Assembly: GCF_033436665.1 (NCBI RefSeq)
Contig: NZ_JAWQFO010000010.1
Coordinates: 62,001 to 126,000 of the forward strand
DNA from: JAWQFO01 sp033436665
GTDB lineage: Bacteria; Pseudomonadota; Alphaproteobacteria; Rhodobacterales; Rhodobacteraceae
Length of the DNA stretch: 64,000 bases
Reading direction: 5' to 3'
Shown here: positions 19,266 through 27,700 of the stretch, in pieces
Numbering within the stretch: position 1 is the stretch's first letter
Layout of the letters: every line of letters starts with the position of its first letter
Translations under genes and position numbers: made by a program
The notes under the pieces: generated by a model
Told to the model about the DNA's origin: nothing
What the model saw: only the letters and a program-made list of their open reading frames with translations
Databases searched by the model: none

Positions 19266-19724
19266 ATGCTGAGATGGGCCGATCAGTCCGACGCGGCGGC
19301 GCTGGGTGAGGTGTTCCACCGCGCGATCCGGGAAGGGACGAGCCCCTATTCCGAGGCGCAGCGGGCGGCATGGTCGCCGCGACTGCGCGCGGCCGCTTTC
19401 TGGACGAAAAGGCTGGCCGGGCTCGAAACCCTGCTCGAAGAGACCGACGGGCGTATTCTGGGGTTCATGAGCATGGATGCGGCCGGCTATGTTGACCTCG
19501 CCTTCATCCTGCCCGAGGTGCGCGGCACCGGTATGTTCCGCCGCTTGCTGACCGGTCTCGAAGATCGCGCTTGCGGTCTCGGGATCGCACGGCTCTGGAC
19601 CTTTGCTAGCCTGAGTGCCGAACCCGCCTTCCGGTCGGCAGGCTTTCGCGTTATCCATCGCGAAGAGGTCGAGATGACCGGCCAGATCCTGCGCCGCGCG
19701 AAGATGGAGAAACCGCTGGCATGA
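19266..19724 (+). CDS. GNAT-family N-acetyltransferase
   Basis: A 152-residue acetyltransferase fold. The acetyl-CoA binding region is the segment LPEVRGTGMFRRLLTGLE, and the C-terminal ASLSAEPAFRSAGF matches the usual GNAT last helix and strand. GGAGG stands upstream of the ATG. The stop overlaps the start of rppH by four bases, so it is in the same transcript; the acetylated substrate is unknown. Confidence 0.85.
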   Translation: MLRWADQSDAAALGEVFHRAIREGTSPYSEAQRAAWSPRLRAAAFWTKRLAGLETLLEETDGRILGFMSMDAAGYVDLAFILPEVRGTGMFRRLLTGLEDRACGLGIARLWTFASLSAEPAFRSAGFRVIHREEVEMTGQILRRAKMEKPLA

Positions 19725-20203
19725 CACCGGAGGAGATTGCCCGCCTGCCCTACCGACCCTGCGTCGGGGTCATGCTGGTCAATCGCGACGGAAAGGTCTT
19801 CGTCGGTCAGAGGCGCGACCGCGATCAGGATGCCTGGCAGATGCCGCAGGGCGGTGTCGACAAGGGCGAGGCGCCCCGCGCGGCAGCGCTGCGCGAGCTG
19901 CGCGAGGAAACCGGCGTCACCGAGGACCTGGTCTCGGTCGAGGCGGAAACGCCCGGATGGCTGACCTACGATCTGCCGCACGAGCTGGTGCCGCATATCT
20001 GGAAAGGCCGCTATCGTGGCCAGAAACAGAAGTGGTTCCTGCTGCGCTTTACCGGTAGCGACACCCAGATCGACATCGAGACCGACCACCCCGAGTTCTC
20101 GGAGTGGCGATGGTCACCGGCCGGCGACCTTGTGGCGAACATCGTTCCTTTCAAGCGGCAGGTCTATACGCAGGTGATGCAACTCTTCGAGGAGAAACTG
20201 TGA
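19721..20203 (+). CDS. rppH: RNA pyrophosphohydrolase (Nudix)
   Basis: Removes pyrophosphate from mRNA 5' ends and so starts RNA decay. The 160-residue protein has the full Nudix box at about residues 44-66 (GVDKGE...REL.EETG) and RppH features: RPCVGVMLVN at the N-terminus, the WQMPQGG segment, and the late GQKQKWFLLRF and FKRQVY segments. Length matches the family. Overlaps genes at both ends (ATGA with the acetyltransferase, TGATG with the following gene). Confidence 0.93.
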   Translation: MTPEEIARLPYRPCVGVMLVNRDGKVFVGQRRDRDQDAWQMPQGGVDKGEAPRAAALRELREETGVTEDLVSVEAETPGWLTYDLPHELVPHIWKGRYRGQKQKWFLLRFTGSDTQIDIETDHPEFSEWRWSPAGDLVANIVPFKRQVYTQVMQLFEEKL

Positions 20204-20685
20204 TGCGACATGCAGGACTGTACTGTCTCGCGGGTGTGCTGACTGCGGCAATGCCGCTGCAGGCGGCGGCCCAAAGCTGTCCGCGCCAGCCGCTCGAAGC
20301 CGCATGGGAGCGCGCCTCCGAAGCCGAGGAGACCTTCGTGATCGTGCGCGGCGCGTTCGACTTCGATCCCGCGCTGAACCCCGAGCCGGACCCGTCCCGG
20401 TCCGAACCGGTCGAGTTCACCGCCGGCTTTCGCGGCGCGGTCATGGGTCCGGACGGCTTCGACACGCCGGTTGCCCTTGACCTGACGGTCGCCATCGACT
20501 GCGACACGGACGCCTGCGGCCTGCTCGAACCCGGCAAGGACGCCATCGCCTTCCTACGCGAGGGCACGGATACATATGTCCTCGAAACCGGCCCCTGCGG
20601 CGATTTCCTGCTTCAACCGGCCCCGTTGCGGTCCGAGCAACGGCTCATGGAATGTTTCGCCGGCGCGGATTGCGGGACCGAATAA
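20203..20685 (+). CDS. exported protein of unknown function
   Basis: A 160-residue protein with a signal peptide (about 1-24, ending AAAQS) and five cysteines in the mature part, consistent with periplasmic disulfides. The sequence is acidic and I recognise no domain. Its start overlaps the rppH stop, so it is translated from the same mRNA, yet an exported protein has no evident role with RppH. Confidence 0.7.
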   Translation: MRHAGLYCLAGVLTAAMPLQAAAQSCPRQPLEAAWERASEAEETFVIVRGAFDFDPALNPEPDPSRSEPVEFTAGFRGAVMGPDGFDTPVALDLTVAIDCDTDACGLLEPGKDAIAFLREGTDTYVLETGPCGDFLLQPAPLRSEQRLMECFAGADCGTE

Positions 20686-21099
20686 ATCCCGGGCATTGGC
20701 GCGCAACCGCACTGATTTACCAATTCCGGGTTGCGAATCTGCAATTCTGAATTGCGCAATACCTGCGGTCACCCAGGTCAACGCTTAGTTGTTTTTCTTT
20801 TTTCAAAGCTACTTCTAATTGTTGTCGCTTCTCCGGACTATCAAGCTCACCATATTTCGCGCGGCAATTCCGCAACGAAAATGCAGTGAACGCCTTTGCG
20901 CATCGAATAAATTTCGGGATTCTGCTTGTCCGCATGGCCACGTGATGCAGATACTTCGGTAATCGACTGGACCCGGTCGTATCGGGACAGACGGCAACAG
21001 ATTGGAAAGGATTTCATCCGAAACTTCTAAATGGCGAACCGGGTGTAATGCACCGGAGCCCAGACTCGGAAGAAGTCCGAAATAAAAAGGAAAGCTGCA
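20686..21099. other. AT-richer intergenic stretch before the H-NS-like gene
   Basis: This 414-base stretch is clearly richer in A and T than the rest of the window, with runs such as TTGTTTTTCTTTTTTC near 20790. A 74-codon minus-strand frame (20717-20941) is open, but has no ribosome binding site or recognisable motif and I do not call it. The stretch may hold the promoter of the H-NS-like gene and, given what such proteins bind, possibly its own binding sites. Confidence 0.5.
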
Positions 21100-21423
21100 A
21101 TGGCTACTATCAAACTCGAAAAGCTGTCGCTGGAAGAACTCAAGCAACTGCAAAAAGACGTGGCGAAGGCAATCGACGGCTACGAGACGCGCAAACGCCA
21201 GGAGGCTCTGGCCACGCTGGATGCGAAGGCAAAGGAAATGGGTTTCACGCTGGCCGAGTTGACCGGCGCGTCCAAGAAAAGCGGCCGGAGCGTCAACGCA
21301 CCGAAGTTCCGTCATCCGGAGAACCCGGAAATGACCTGGAGCGGTCGCGGACGCCAGCCCGGGTGGATCAAGGAAGCGCTCAAGGCCGGGAAATCCCTCG
21401 ACGACTACTTGATCGCGAAGTGA
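21100..21423 (+). CDS. H-NS-like nucleoid-associated protein
   Basis: A 107-residue protein of the alphaproteobacterial H-NS/HvrA type. The N-terminal half (about 3-50) is a charged helical oligomerisation segment; the C-terminal half has the DNA-binding signature TWSGRGRQPGW at 79-89, whose RGR core inserts in the minor groove of AT-rich DNA. Proteins of this family silence or modulate AT-rich or photosynthesis genes. AAGGAAAG precedes the ATG, and a strong terminator follows, so it is a single-gene unit. Confidence 0.88.
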   Translation: MATIKLEKLSLEELKQLQKDVAKAIDGYETRKRQEALATLDAKAKEMGFTLAELTGASKKSGRSVNAPKFRHPENPEMTWSGRGRQPGWIKEALKAGKSLDDYLIAK

Positions 21424-21450
21424 TCTCCGCGCAGCGCGCGACGCAATTGG

Positions 21451-21479
21451 AAAGGCCGCCCGAAACCGGCGGCCTTTTT
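21451..21479 (+). terminator. intrinsic terminator of the H-NS-like gene
   Basis: Arms AAAGGCCGCC and GGCGGCCTTT (10 bases, 7-base loop) followed by TT. It lies 28 bases after the stop codon and, being symmetric, could also serve the convergent gene ending at 21508. Confidence 0.85.
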
Positions 21480-21507
21480 CAATGCGGTCGACAGGCATAA
21501 CCCGGGA

Positions 21508-22275
21508 TCAGAATTCAATTTTCGTCCGGCTGGCTTCCGGGAAATAGACATGCCCCGGATCGAGCAACGCCAGGATGTCGATCAGGGAATGCTGGATCGG
21601 AACAAGACGCTGACACAGGATCACCGGGCTGGTCGCGTAACGCTGGATATCTTCACGCAACGGATCGAGCCAACGATCCATTTCCGGCGGTCGTCCAGTC
21701 AGGAAAGACGCATATCCAAGGCAATGGGATCCACCTGTTTCTCGCCGGATCATCAATTCACCAACGGCACGCTGCTCACCCGCGAAGAGCCGAAAGACCG
21801 GGCCCAGCGCATCGGTCTGGAAACTGGCGTAAACACCGTCCTGCAACTTGCGAAGCGCCTGGGTCTTTTCCTGCTCTTCCATTTCCATGAAGCGGATGTC
21901 CTGACGCACGAGTTCGGTCCAGCCGAGAAATTGCGCGACAAGGAAAACCGTGTTCTCGACCGCGTATTTCTGTTCGCGATCATTGCCGTTCGCGAGGTAC
22001 CGCTGCAGAAATCCCTGCTCGGAGATATTGTAGATCCGGCTTTGCAGGTCGAACGCCGCGTGCAGCAAAGGGTCGCGATAACGCGCGACGATATCCTGTT
22101 TCTCGAACAGGCGTTCGCGCCGGGATTTCTCTTCGTCGATACGCGCGTCCATCCGGCGCAGGCTGCTTTCGGTCTGCCGCGACAGGCCGGTGTTCACGAT
22201 CGCCAGCACCAGCGCCGTCAACAGCCCTATCGCCGCACTGACCATCCCGGCCACGATCGTCGGATCATCGAACAT
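21508..22275 (-). CDS. membrane-anchored protein of unknown function
   Basis: A 255-residue protein with one N-terminal membrane helix (about 10-30), a charged coiled-coil-like segment (about 33-62) and a soluble domain I do not recognise. GC content is slightly below its neighbours. It stands alone: convergent with the H-NS-like gene and separated by about 70 bases from the acetyltransferase downstream in map order. GGCGGGG stands before the ATG. No enzymatic motif is visible; the layout fits a membrane-tethered sensor or scaffold, which is only a guess. Confidence 0.7.
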   Translation of the reverse strand: MFDDPTIVAGMVSAAIGLLTALVLAIVNTGLSRQTESSLRRMDARIDEEKSRRERLFEKQDIVARYRDPLLHAAFDLQSRIYNISEQGFLQRYLANGNDREQKYAVENTVFLVAQFLGWTELVRQDIRFMEMEEQEKTQALRKLQDGVYASFQTDALGPVFRLFAGEQRAVGELMIRRETGGSHCLGYASFLTGRPPEMDRWLDPLREDIQRYATSPVILCQRLVPIQHSLIDILALLDPGHVYFPEASRTKIEF

Positions 22276-22343
22276 ATCAGCCCCGCCCCACGCAAGTCGG
22301 GCGCGAGTCTAGCACGGTCGCGATGCTTCAGGCAGTGTCGTGT

Positions 22344-22949
22344 TCAGCGCGTGAAGATGGGCGCGCGTGGACCCGCGGTGTCCGGCAACTCGCCGGTCGC
22401 GCGCGGATCGTCGGCAATGTCGACACTCTGCCGGACGGGCACAAAGCCGCTGCGGATGTAGAACCGCAGCGCCTGTGGGCTGTCGCCGGTGCAGGTGTGG
22501 ACATGAAAGCGCGAAATTGGTCGGGACCAGGCCCGCGCGATCGCCTCGTTCATCAGGTATCGCCCGACGCCGCTCCCGATCAGCTCGGCCGCGACGCCGA
22601 AAAAGGCAAGCTCGCATGCGCCCGGCGTACGGAAATCAAGTTCCAGAAGCGCAAGGTCCAGCCCGTCCGACGTCAGCGTGTAGACCTCGACCCGCGCATT
22701 GGCGAGCAGCCGTGCAAGGTCGGCTTCGGGCATGCGCAGGCGCGAGATCCAGAGCCAGTCCAACGCCCCGACCCGGGTGTAGATGTCGCGGTACCAGTCC
22801 GGGTCCGGCGCCTCGACGCGGCGGAACGCAAGCCCGTGGGGAAGGCTGGCGGGGCGGGTCGGTGCCCGGGCCGTCATTTCGAGATAGGTGACGATCACGG
22901 CGAGCTTGCCGGGCGGAACCTCGTATTCGCCGTTTTCCAGCGCCGTCAA
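22344..22949 (-). CDS. GNAT-family N-acetyltransferase
   Basis: A 201-residue acetyltransferase. The acetyl-CoA loop is in FGVAAELIGSGVGRYLMNEAI, and the C-terminus HTCTGDSPQALRFYIRSGFVPV is the typical GNAT end. No ATG gives the whole conserved N-terminus (VPPGKLAVIVTYLEM), so I choose a TTG at 22949, which overlaps the adenosine kinase stop codon (TTGA). An ATG at 22877 would give a 177-residue form. Likely co-transcribed with the kinase and nth. Confidence 0.75.
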   Translation of the reverse strand: MTALENGEYEVPPGKLAVIVTYLEMTARAPTRPASLPHGLAFRRVEAPDPDWYRDIYTRVGALDWLWISRLRMPEADLARLLANARVEVYTLTSDGLDLALLELDFRTPGACELAFFGVAAELIGSGVGRYLMNEAIARAWSRPISRFHVHTCTGDSPQALRFYIRSGFVPVRQSVDIADDPRATGELPDTAGPRAPIFTR

Positions 22950-23938
22950 TCGACAAGACCCTCGGCGCGGAACACCTGCATCATGTCGCGTTCGGGACGC
23001 GGACCGACATGGCCGATGACTTCCGCCGCGCAGGCCACACCCATCCGCCCACAGGTCATCAGATCCCGGTCCGTCGCCAACCCGTAGAGGAATCCGGCGG
23101 CGAACTGGTCGCCCGCGCCCGTCGCATCGACCGGCACGACCCGTTCGACTGGCACGTCCACGCGGTCGCCGTCGCGCAGGATGGTGACCGCGTCGCCTGA
23201 ACGGGTGCAGACCACGATCCCGCACATCTCGGCGGTGCGCGCGATCGCCTCCTCGGTATCCTCGGTCTCGAACAGCGAGCGGATCTCGGCCTCGTTCCCG
23301 ATCACGTAGTCGAGTTCCTCACCGATCATGCGCAGAAAATCCGGACGGTGCCGGTTCACGCAGAACGGATCGGAGATCGCGATGCCCGCCATCCCGCCGG
23401 CCGCACGGGTCAGGCGCGAAGCCTGCAGGAAGGCCTCTTTCCCCTTGTCCTTGTCGAAGAGATAACCTTCGAGGAACATGATCCGGGCCTGCGCCGCGAC
23501 ATCCTCGGAGACGTCGTCGGGGCCAAGCTCGGTCGAGATGCCGAGGTAGGTGTTCATCGAGCGTTCGCCATCCGGCGAGACGAAGATCATCGATCGTGAC
23601 GTGGGCAGCTCGCCGCCCGGCACCGGGGCGTTCACGAAATCGGTGCCACCCTCCTGCATCGACCTGGCATAGAACCGGCCCAGCGCATCGTCATGCACGC
23701 GCCCGATGAAGGCCGTCGGCAGGCCCAGCGCCCCGACACCGGCAATCGTGTTCGCCACGGATCCGCCGGGGGTCTGAAGTCGCTCCTTCATCGCGGCGTA
23801 GAGCAGTTCGCCGCGCTCGCGCTCGATCAGTTGCATGATACCCTTGGTGATGCCCATGTGCTCGAGAAAGCTGTCGTCGGCAGGGGAGATCACGTCGACG
23901 ACGGCGTTGCCGATGCCGACCAGTTCGTACTTTGTCAT
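22946..23938 (-). CDS. PfkB-family adenosine kinase
   Basis: A 330-residue ribokinase-fold sugar/nucleoside kinase. The N-terminal GIGNAVVDVI and the substrate loop TPGGSVANT are typical of adenosine kinases of alphaproteobacteria, and the anion hole and catalytic aspartate are in DATGAGDQFAAGF. It would convert adenosine to AMP for purine salvage. The ATG at 23938 overlaps the nth stop codon (ATGA). PfkB paralogs differ in substrate; adenosine is the best guess from overall resemblance. Confidence 0.85.
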   Translation of the reverse strand: MTKYELVGIGNAVVDVISPADDSFLEHMGITKGIMQLIERERGELLYAAMKERLQTPGGSVANTIAGVGALGLPTAFIGRVHDDALGRFYARSMQEGGTDFVNAPVPGGELPTSRSMIFVSPDGERSMNTYLGISTELGPDDVSEDVAAQARIMFLEGYLFDKDKGKEAFLQASRLTRAAGGMAGIAISDPFCVNRHRPDFLRMIGEELDYVIGNEAEIRSLFETEDTEEAIARTAEMCGIVVCTRSGDAVTILRDGDRVDVPVERVVPVDATGAGDQFAAGFLYGLATDRDLMTCGRMGVACAAEVIGHVGPRPERDMMQVFRAEGLVD

Positions 23939-24579
23939 GTGGTCTTGTCCTCGAATGGGCAGAGATCGCGGATCAGGCAGGTCGGGCACATCGGCTTGCG
24001 CGCCTTGCACTTGTAGCGCCCGTGCAGGATCAGCCAGTGATGTGCGTGAAGCTGGAACTCGGCCGGTACCTGGTCCTCTATGGCGCGCTCGACCGCCTCG
24101 ACGGTCTTGCCGGGCGCGATTCCGGTCCGGTTGCCGACCCGGAAGATATGCGTGTCGACGGCCTGTGCGGGCTGGCGGAACCACATGTTGAGCACGACGT
24201 TGGCGGTCTTGCGCCCGACGCCCGGCAATGCCTGCAGTGCGGCCCGGCTCGATGGCACCTCGCCGCCATAGTCGTCGACGAGAATCTGGCTCAGCTTCAT
24301 GACGTTCTTCGCCTTCTGGCGGAAAAGGCCGATGGTCTTGATGTGGTCTGTCAGCCCGTCGATCCCGAGGTCGAGCATCTTCTGCGGCGTGTCGGCGACA
24401 GCGAACAGCGACCGGGTCGCCTTGTTCACGCCGGCATCGGTCGCCTGCGCCGAAAGCGCTACCGCAACGACCAGCGTGTAGGCGTTCACGTGCTCCAGCT
24501 CGCCCTTCGGTTCGGGATCGGCCGCGCGGAAGCGCGCGAATATCTCGTGGATCGTGTGGTAATCGAGCTGTTTCGCCAT
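23935..24579 (-). CDS. nth: endonuclease III
   Basis: DNA glycosylase and AP lyase that removes oxidised pyrimidines in base excision repair. The 214-residue protein has the helix-hairpin-helix LPGVGRKTA with catalytic K124, the catalytic D142 (VDTHIFRV), and the C-terminal 4Fe-4S ligands C191, C198, C201 and C207. Upstream and divergent lies the alkylation-repair gene, so two DNA repair genes face away from a shared 110-base promoter region. Confidence 0.96.
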   Translation of the reverse strand: MAKQLDYHTIHEIFARFRAADPEPKGELEHVNAYTLVVAVALSAQATDAGVNKATRSLFAVADTPQKMLDLGIDGLTDHIKTIGLFRQKAKNVMKLSQILVDDYGGEVPSSRAALQALPGVGRKTANVVLNMWFRQPAQAVDTHIFRVGNRTGIAPGKTVEAVERAIEDQVPAEFQLHAHHWLILHGRYKCKARKPMCPTCLIRDLCPFEDKTT

Positions 24580-24689
24580 GGGTCACGATATGCGGGCAAA
24601 TGCCGCCGGGGGCAAGCATGGCGCGATCCGCATCCGGTTTGCGCAAGTTCCGGGTCGCTTGGCGGGGTGCGAGGCTGGTAGAAGAGGGC

Positions 24690-25559
24690 ATGACAAAGCA
24701 CCAGCCTCTTCCCGACACCTCGGACGCATCCTACCACTACCGCGTGATGCGCCGCGCCATCGACCTCATCGACGGCGCCGAGGACCCGCTGACGCTCGAC
24801 GCGATCGCGGAACGCATGGGCATGAGCCCCGCGCATTTCCAGCGGCTGTTCTCGCGCTGGGCCGGCGTGTCGCCGAAGCGTTACCAGCAATACCTCACGC
24901 TGGGCCATGCCAAGACCCTGCTGCGCGAGCGTTTCACGACACTCGAGGCGAGCCATGCGCTCGGCCTGTCGGGCAGCGGACGCCTGCACGACCTCTTCCT
25001 GCGCTGGGAGGCGATGAGCCCCGGAGAATATGCCCGCGACGGATCGGGGCTGACCATCTTCTGGGGCTGGTTCGAAAGCCCGTTCGGCCCGGCGCTGGTG
25101 ATGGGGACGGACCGCGGCATTTGCGGAATCGCCCTGTCGGCGGAGACCGGCGAGGCCCACGCGATGAAGGACATGACCGGGCGCTGGCCCAAGGCCACAT
25201 TCGTTGAAGACGTGATGCGGCTGCGGCCCTGGGTGCTAAGCGCGTTCGGCGCGCAGGAGGGCGGACGGCTCGACCCGGCGCCGCTTTACCTGATCGGCGC
25301 GCCGTTCCAGATCAAGGTCTGGGAAGCGCTGCTTGCCGTTCCCTCTGGCCAAGTCACGACCTATTCAGAAATCGCCCATTCGATCGGCGCGCCGCGCGCC
25401 GTGCGAGCCGTCGGCACCGCCGTCGGACGCAACCCGATCAGTTGGCTGATCCCCTGCCACCGGGCCTTGCGCAAGTCCGGCGCTCTGGGCGGCTACCACT
25501 GGGGATTGCCGATGAAACGCGCCATGCTGGCCTACGAATCCGCGCGCGCCGACGCCTGA
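24690..25559 (+). CDS. AraC-type HTH fused to O6-methylguanine methyltransferase (Ada-like)
   Basis: A 289-residue suicide DNA repair protein. Residues about 15-115 form an AraC-like DNA-binding domain with two helix-turn-helices, and about 125-285 form the methyltransferase with the acceptor cysteine C256 in PCHR and the DNA-binding segment RAVGTAVGRNP. Unlike E. coli Ada it lacks the N-terminal zinc domain with the phosphotriester-accepting cysteine, so methyl-phosphotriester sensing is not expected. The ATG at 24690 follows GAAGAGGG. It may regulate itself or nth, which is divergent. Confidence 0.92.
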   Translation: MTKHQPLPDTSDASYHYRVMRRAIDLIDGAEDPLTLDAIAERMGMSPAHFQRLFSRWAGVSPKRYQQYLTLGHAKTLLRERFTTLEASHALGLSGSGRLHDLFLRWEAMSPGEYARDGSGLTIFWGWFESPFGPALVMGTDRGICGIALSAETGEAHAMKDMTGRWPKATFVEDVMRLRPWVLSAFGAQEGGRLDPAPLYLIGAPFQIKVWEALLAVPSGQVTTYSEIAHSIGAPRAVRAVGTAVGRNPISWLIPCHRALRKSGALGGYHWGLPMKRAMLAYESARADA

Positions 25560-25721
25560 AACGGCCTCAGGACTGGCGCCAGCGCACGCCGACAGCGTGC
25601 CTTCACGTTCACGCTCGGCGGCCAAGTTCTCCTTGGCACCGGAGGGAACCGCGGGCATACATGCTGCATTCACCACGAGACGCCCTGCCCGAACGGGGCC
25701 AAGCAGCCAAAGGCAGTACCC

Positions 25722-26384
25722 ATGATTTCCAGCAAGACATCTCTCGTTTTCGCCCTCGCTGGCGCGATGGCGCTCGGGGCGTGCACGAACCCCGGCGCGC
25801 TCGACGGCAGCACGACGGGCAACCAAAACACTCAGACGGGCGCGCTGATCGGAGCAGGCGCCGGCGCGGCACTTGGCGCGCTGGTCGGCGACAGCACCAG
25901 TTCCGCGATCAAGGGCGCGGCGGTCGGAGGCGCGATTGGCGCCGGCATCGGCTACTCCCTCGACAAGCAGGAAGCCGACCTGCGCCGTCAGGTCGCCAAC
26001 AGCAACGTACAGATCACCAATACCGGCGACCGCCTGATCGTCACCCTGCCGCAGGACATCCTTTTCGCCACGGACAGCTCGGCGGTCCGTCCCGACCTGC
26101 AGGACGAGCTGCGCGCCGTCGCGGGCAACCTGCAGCAGTACCCGCAGTCGACGATCCAGATCGTCGGTCACACCGACAGCGACGGCGATGCGGCCTACAA
26201 CCAGCAGCTTTCCGAGCGGCGCGCGGGCGCGGTTTCGAACGTGCTTCTGAACGCAGGCGTGCCAGGCAACCGGATCCAGGCCATCGGCCGCGGCGAGACC
26301 CAGCCCGTCGCCAGCAACCTCAATGCCGCCGGCAAGGCGCAGAACCGGCGCGTCGAGATCGTGATCCTGCCGACTGCGGCCTGA
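25722..26384 (+). CDS. OmpA-family lipoprotein with glycine zipper
   Basis: A 220-residue exported lipoprotein. The lipobox ends at C21 (LGAC); residues about 38-75 are a glycine-zipper region (GALIGAGAGAALGAL, then GAAVGGAIGAGIG), and about 100-218 are the OmpA peptidoglycan-binding domain with ILFATDSS, the GHTDSDG motif and the NRRVEI signature. It anchors the outer membrane to the wall. A terminator follows. It is monocistronic. Confidence 0.9.
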   Translation: MISSKTSLVFALAGAMALGACTNPGALDGSTTGNQNTQTGALIGAGAGAALGALVGDSTSSAIKGAAVGGAIGAGIGYSLDKQEADLRRQVANSNVQITNTGDRLIVTLPQDILFATDSSAVRPDLQDELRAVAGNLQQYPQSTIQIVGHTDSDGDAAYNQQLSERRAGAVSNVLLNAGVPGNRIQAIGRGETQPVASNLNAAGKAQNRRVEIVILPTAA

Positions 26385-26409
26385 CGCGGACCACGGATCC
26401 AAAAACCGC

Positions 26410-26437
26410 AAGGCCCGGGCATGTCCGGGGCCTTTTT
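26410..26437 (+). terminator. intrinsic terminator after the OmpA lipoprotein
   Basis: Arms AAGGCCC and GGGCCTT (7 bases) around an 11-base loop, then TTT. It lies between the convergent OmpA lipoprotein and VOC genes. Confidence 0.75.
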
Positions 26438-26452
26438 CGTTTCCGCGCTTCG

Positions 26453-26869
26453 TCAGTCTTCGGGCACCGATATCTCGATGAGGTTGCCATCCGGGTCGCG
26501 GACGTAGACCGACGTGATCGGCCCCCGCGCGCCCGAGCGCGGCACCGGTCCGTCCTCGATCTCGACCTGGTGAGTCTCGAGATGCGCGAGCCACTCGTCG
26601 AGCGGCGCGTCGGTCAGAAAACACAGGTCGGCACTGCCAGGCCGCGGGTCCGCCGCCCTGGGGTCGAACTCGCGGCCCTTCTGGTGCAGGTTGATCTTGG
26701 AGCGGCCGAAAAGCAGCGCCCAGCGCCGCGTGCCGTCGGCGACTTCGAACTGGGTGCCGCGCATGCCCAACACCTGCGTGTAGAACCGCACCGTCTCGGT
26801 GATGTCCGCAACCGTCAGGACGAGGTGGTCGAGCTCCCTGACCCGGCACTGGATAGGGGATTGCGGCAT
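26453..26869 (-). CDS. VOC-family (glyoxalase-fold) protein
   Basis: A 138-residue vicinal-oxygen-chelate fold protein. The first half has the metal-ligand His in LDHLVLTVADI and the pattern VRFYTQVLGM; the second half ends SVYVRDPDGNLIEISVP with the other metal ligand Glu. Such single proteins include fosfomycin-resistance-like enzymes and dioxygenases; the substrate is not evident. The ATG at 26869 is chosen; longer in-frame extensions reach into the divergent gene at 26897, which starts only 27 bases away. Confidence 0.85.
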   Translation of the reverse strand: MPQSPIQCRVRELDHLVLTVADITETVRFYTQVLGMRGTQFEVADGTRRWALLFGRSKINLHQKGREFDPRAADPRPGSADLCFLTDAPLDEWLAHLETHQVEIEDGPVPRSGARGPITSVYVRDPDGNLIEISVPED

Positions 26870-26896
26870 CGACGGGCTCCTTGCTAGAGAAACTGA

Positions 26897-27694
26897 ATGC
26901 AGGATGCGGCGACACGGCAGGCAAGTCAAAACGATGCGCTGGATACGGCCCGCGCCGAAACGCTGCAGATCGCCCTCGGGCTGCCGGCCGCGATCGGCAA
27001 GGGCGACCCGCTGCCGCCGTTCTTCCATCACGTCTATTTCTGGGCGCCCCAGCCACCGGCGGCGCTCGGGCGCGACGGCCATCCGAAGGTCGGCGGGCTG
27101 GTGCCGGACATGGGTCTGCCACGACGGATGTGGGCGGGCGGACGCCTGCAATTCGACACGCCGCTGCGCGCCGGCATCCCGGCCACGAAAACGACCATCT
27201 GCGAACGCCAGTCGCACAAGCAGGGCCGCAGCGGACCCCTTGGACTGGTCACGCTGCGCCACGAGATCCGTCAGGGCGGACGTCTCTGCGTGACCGAATG
27301 GCAGGACCTCGTCTATCGCGAAGACCCCGAACCGGACGCGCCGGCCCCGGTCCCGCCCACCGCGCGCACCGACGAAGAGGAAATGCACGAGGTGGGGTTC
27401 GACGCGGTCCTGCTGTTCCGATACTCGGCGCTGACCTTCAATGCGCATCGCATCCACTTCGACATCGACTACGCCCGCGACGTCGAGGGCTATCCGGGCC
27501 TCATCGTGCACGGCCCGCTACTGGCGCAACACCTGATGCTGATGGCGGAGACCCGGCTCGGCTCGCTCACAAGCTTCAGCTACCGGGCGACCGCGCCGCT
27601 GTTCCACACCGAGACCGCGCAGCTCTGCGCCGCGGGCCGCAGCTTCTGGGTGCGTGGACCGGACGGTCGGCAGATCATGGAAGCCGAGGCCTGA
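26897..27694 (+). CDS. MaoC/HTD2-like acyl-CoA dehydratase (mesaconyl-C4-CoA hydratase-like)
   Basis: A 265-residue protein with a hot-dog-fold arrangement like HTD2 and mesaconyl-C4-CoA hydratase. The signature RYSALTFNAHRIHFDIDYA (about 174-193) holds the catalytic-type Asp/His pair region, followed by GLIVHGPLLAQ. In relatives the enzyme hydrates mesaconyl-C4-CoA to citramalyl-CoA or acts on 3-hydroxyacyl thioesters. It stands alone between divergent VOC and convergent FAD genes, so the pathway is not shown by context. Confidence 0.82.
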   Translation: MQDAATRQASQNDALDTARAETLQIALGLPAAIGKGDPLPPFFHHVYFWAPQPPAALGRDGHPKVGGLVPDMGLPRRMWAGGRLQFDTPLRAGIPATKTTICERQSHKQGRSGPLGLVTLRHEIRQGGRLCVTEWQDLVYREDPEPDAPAPVPPTARTDEEEMHEVGFDAVLLFRYSALTFNAHRIHFDIDYARDVEGYPGLIVHGPLLAQHLMLMAETRLGSLTSFSYRATAPLFHTETAQLCAAGRSFWVRGPDGRQIMEAEA

Positions 27695-27700
27695 GCGGGC

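Noticed and set aside
20717..20941. Minus-strand frame of 74 codons in the AT-richer gap
   Set aside because: No ribosome binding site, no recognisable motif, and atypical composition; not enough to call a gene.
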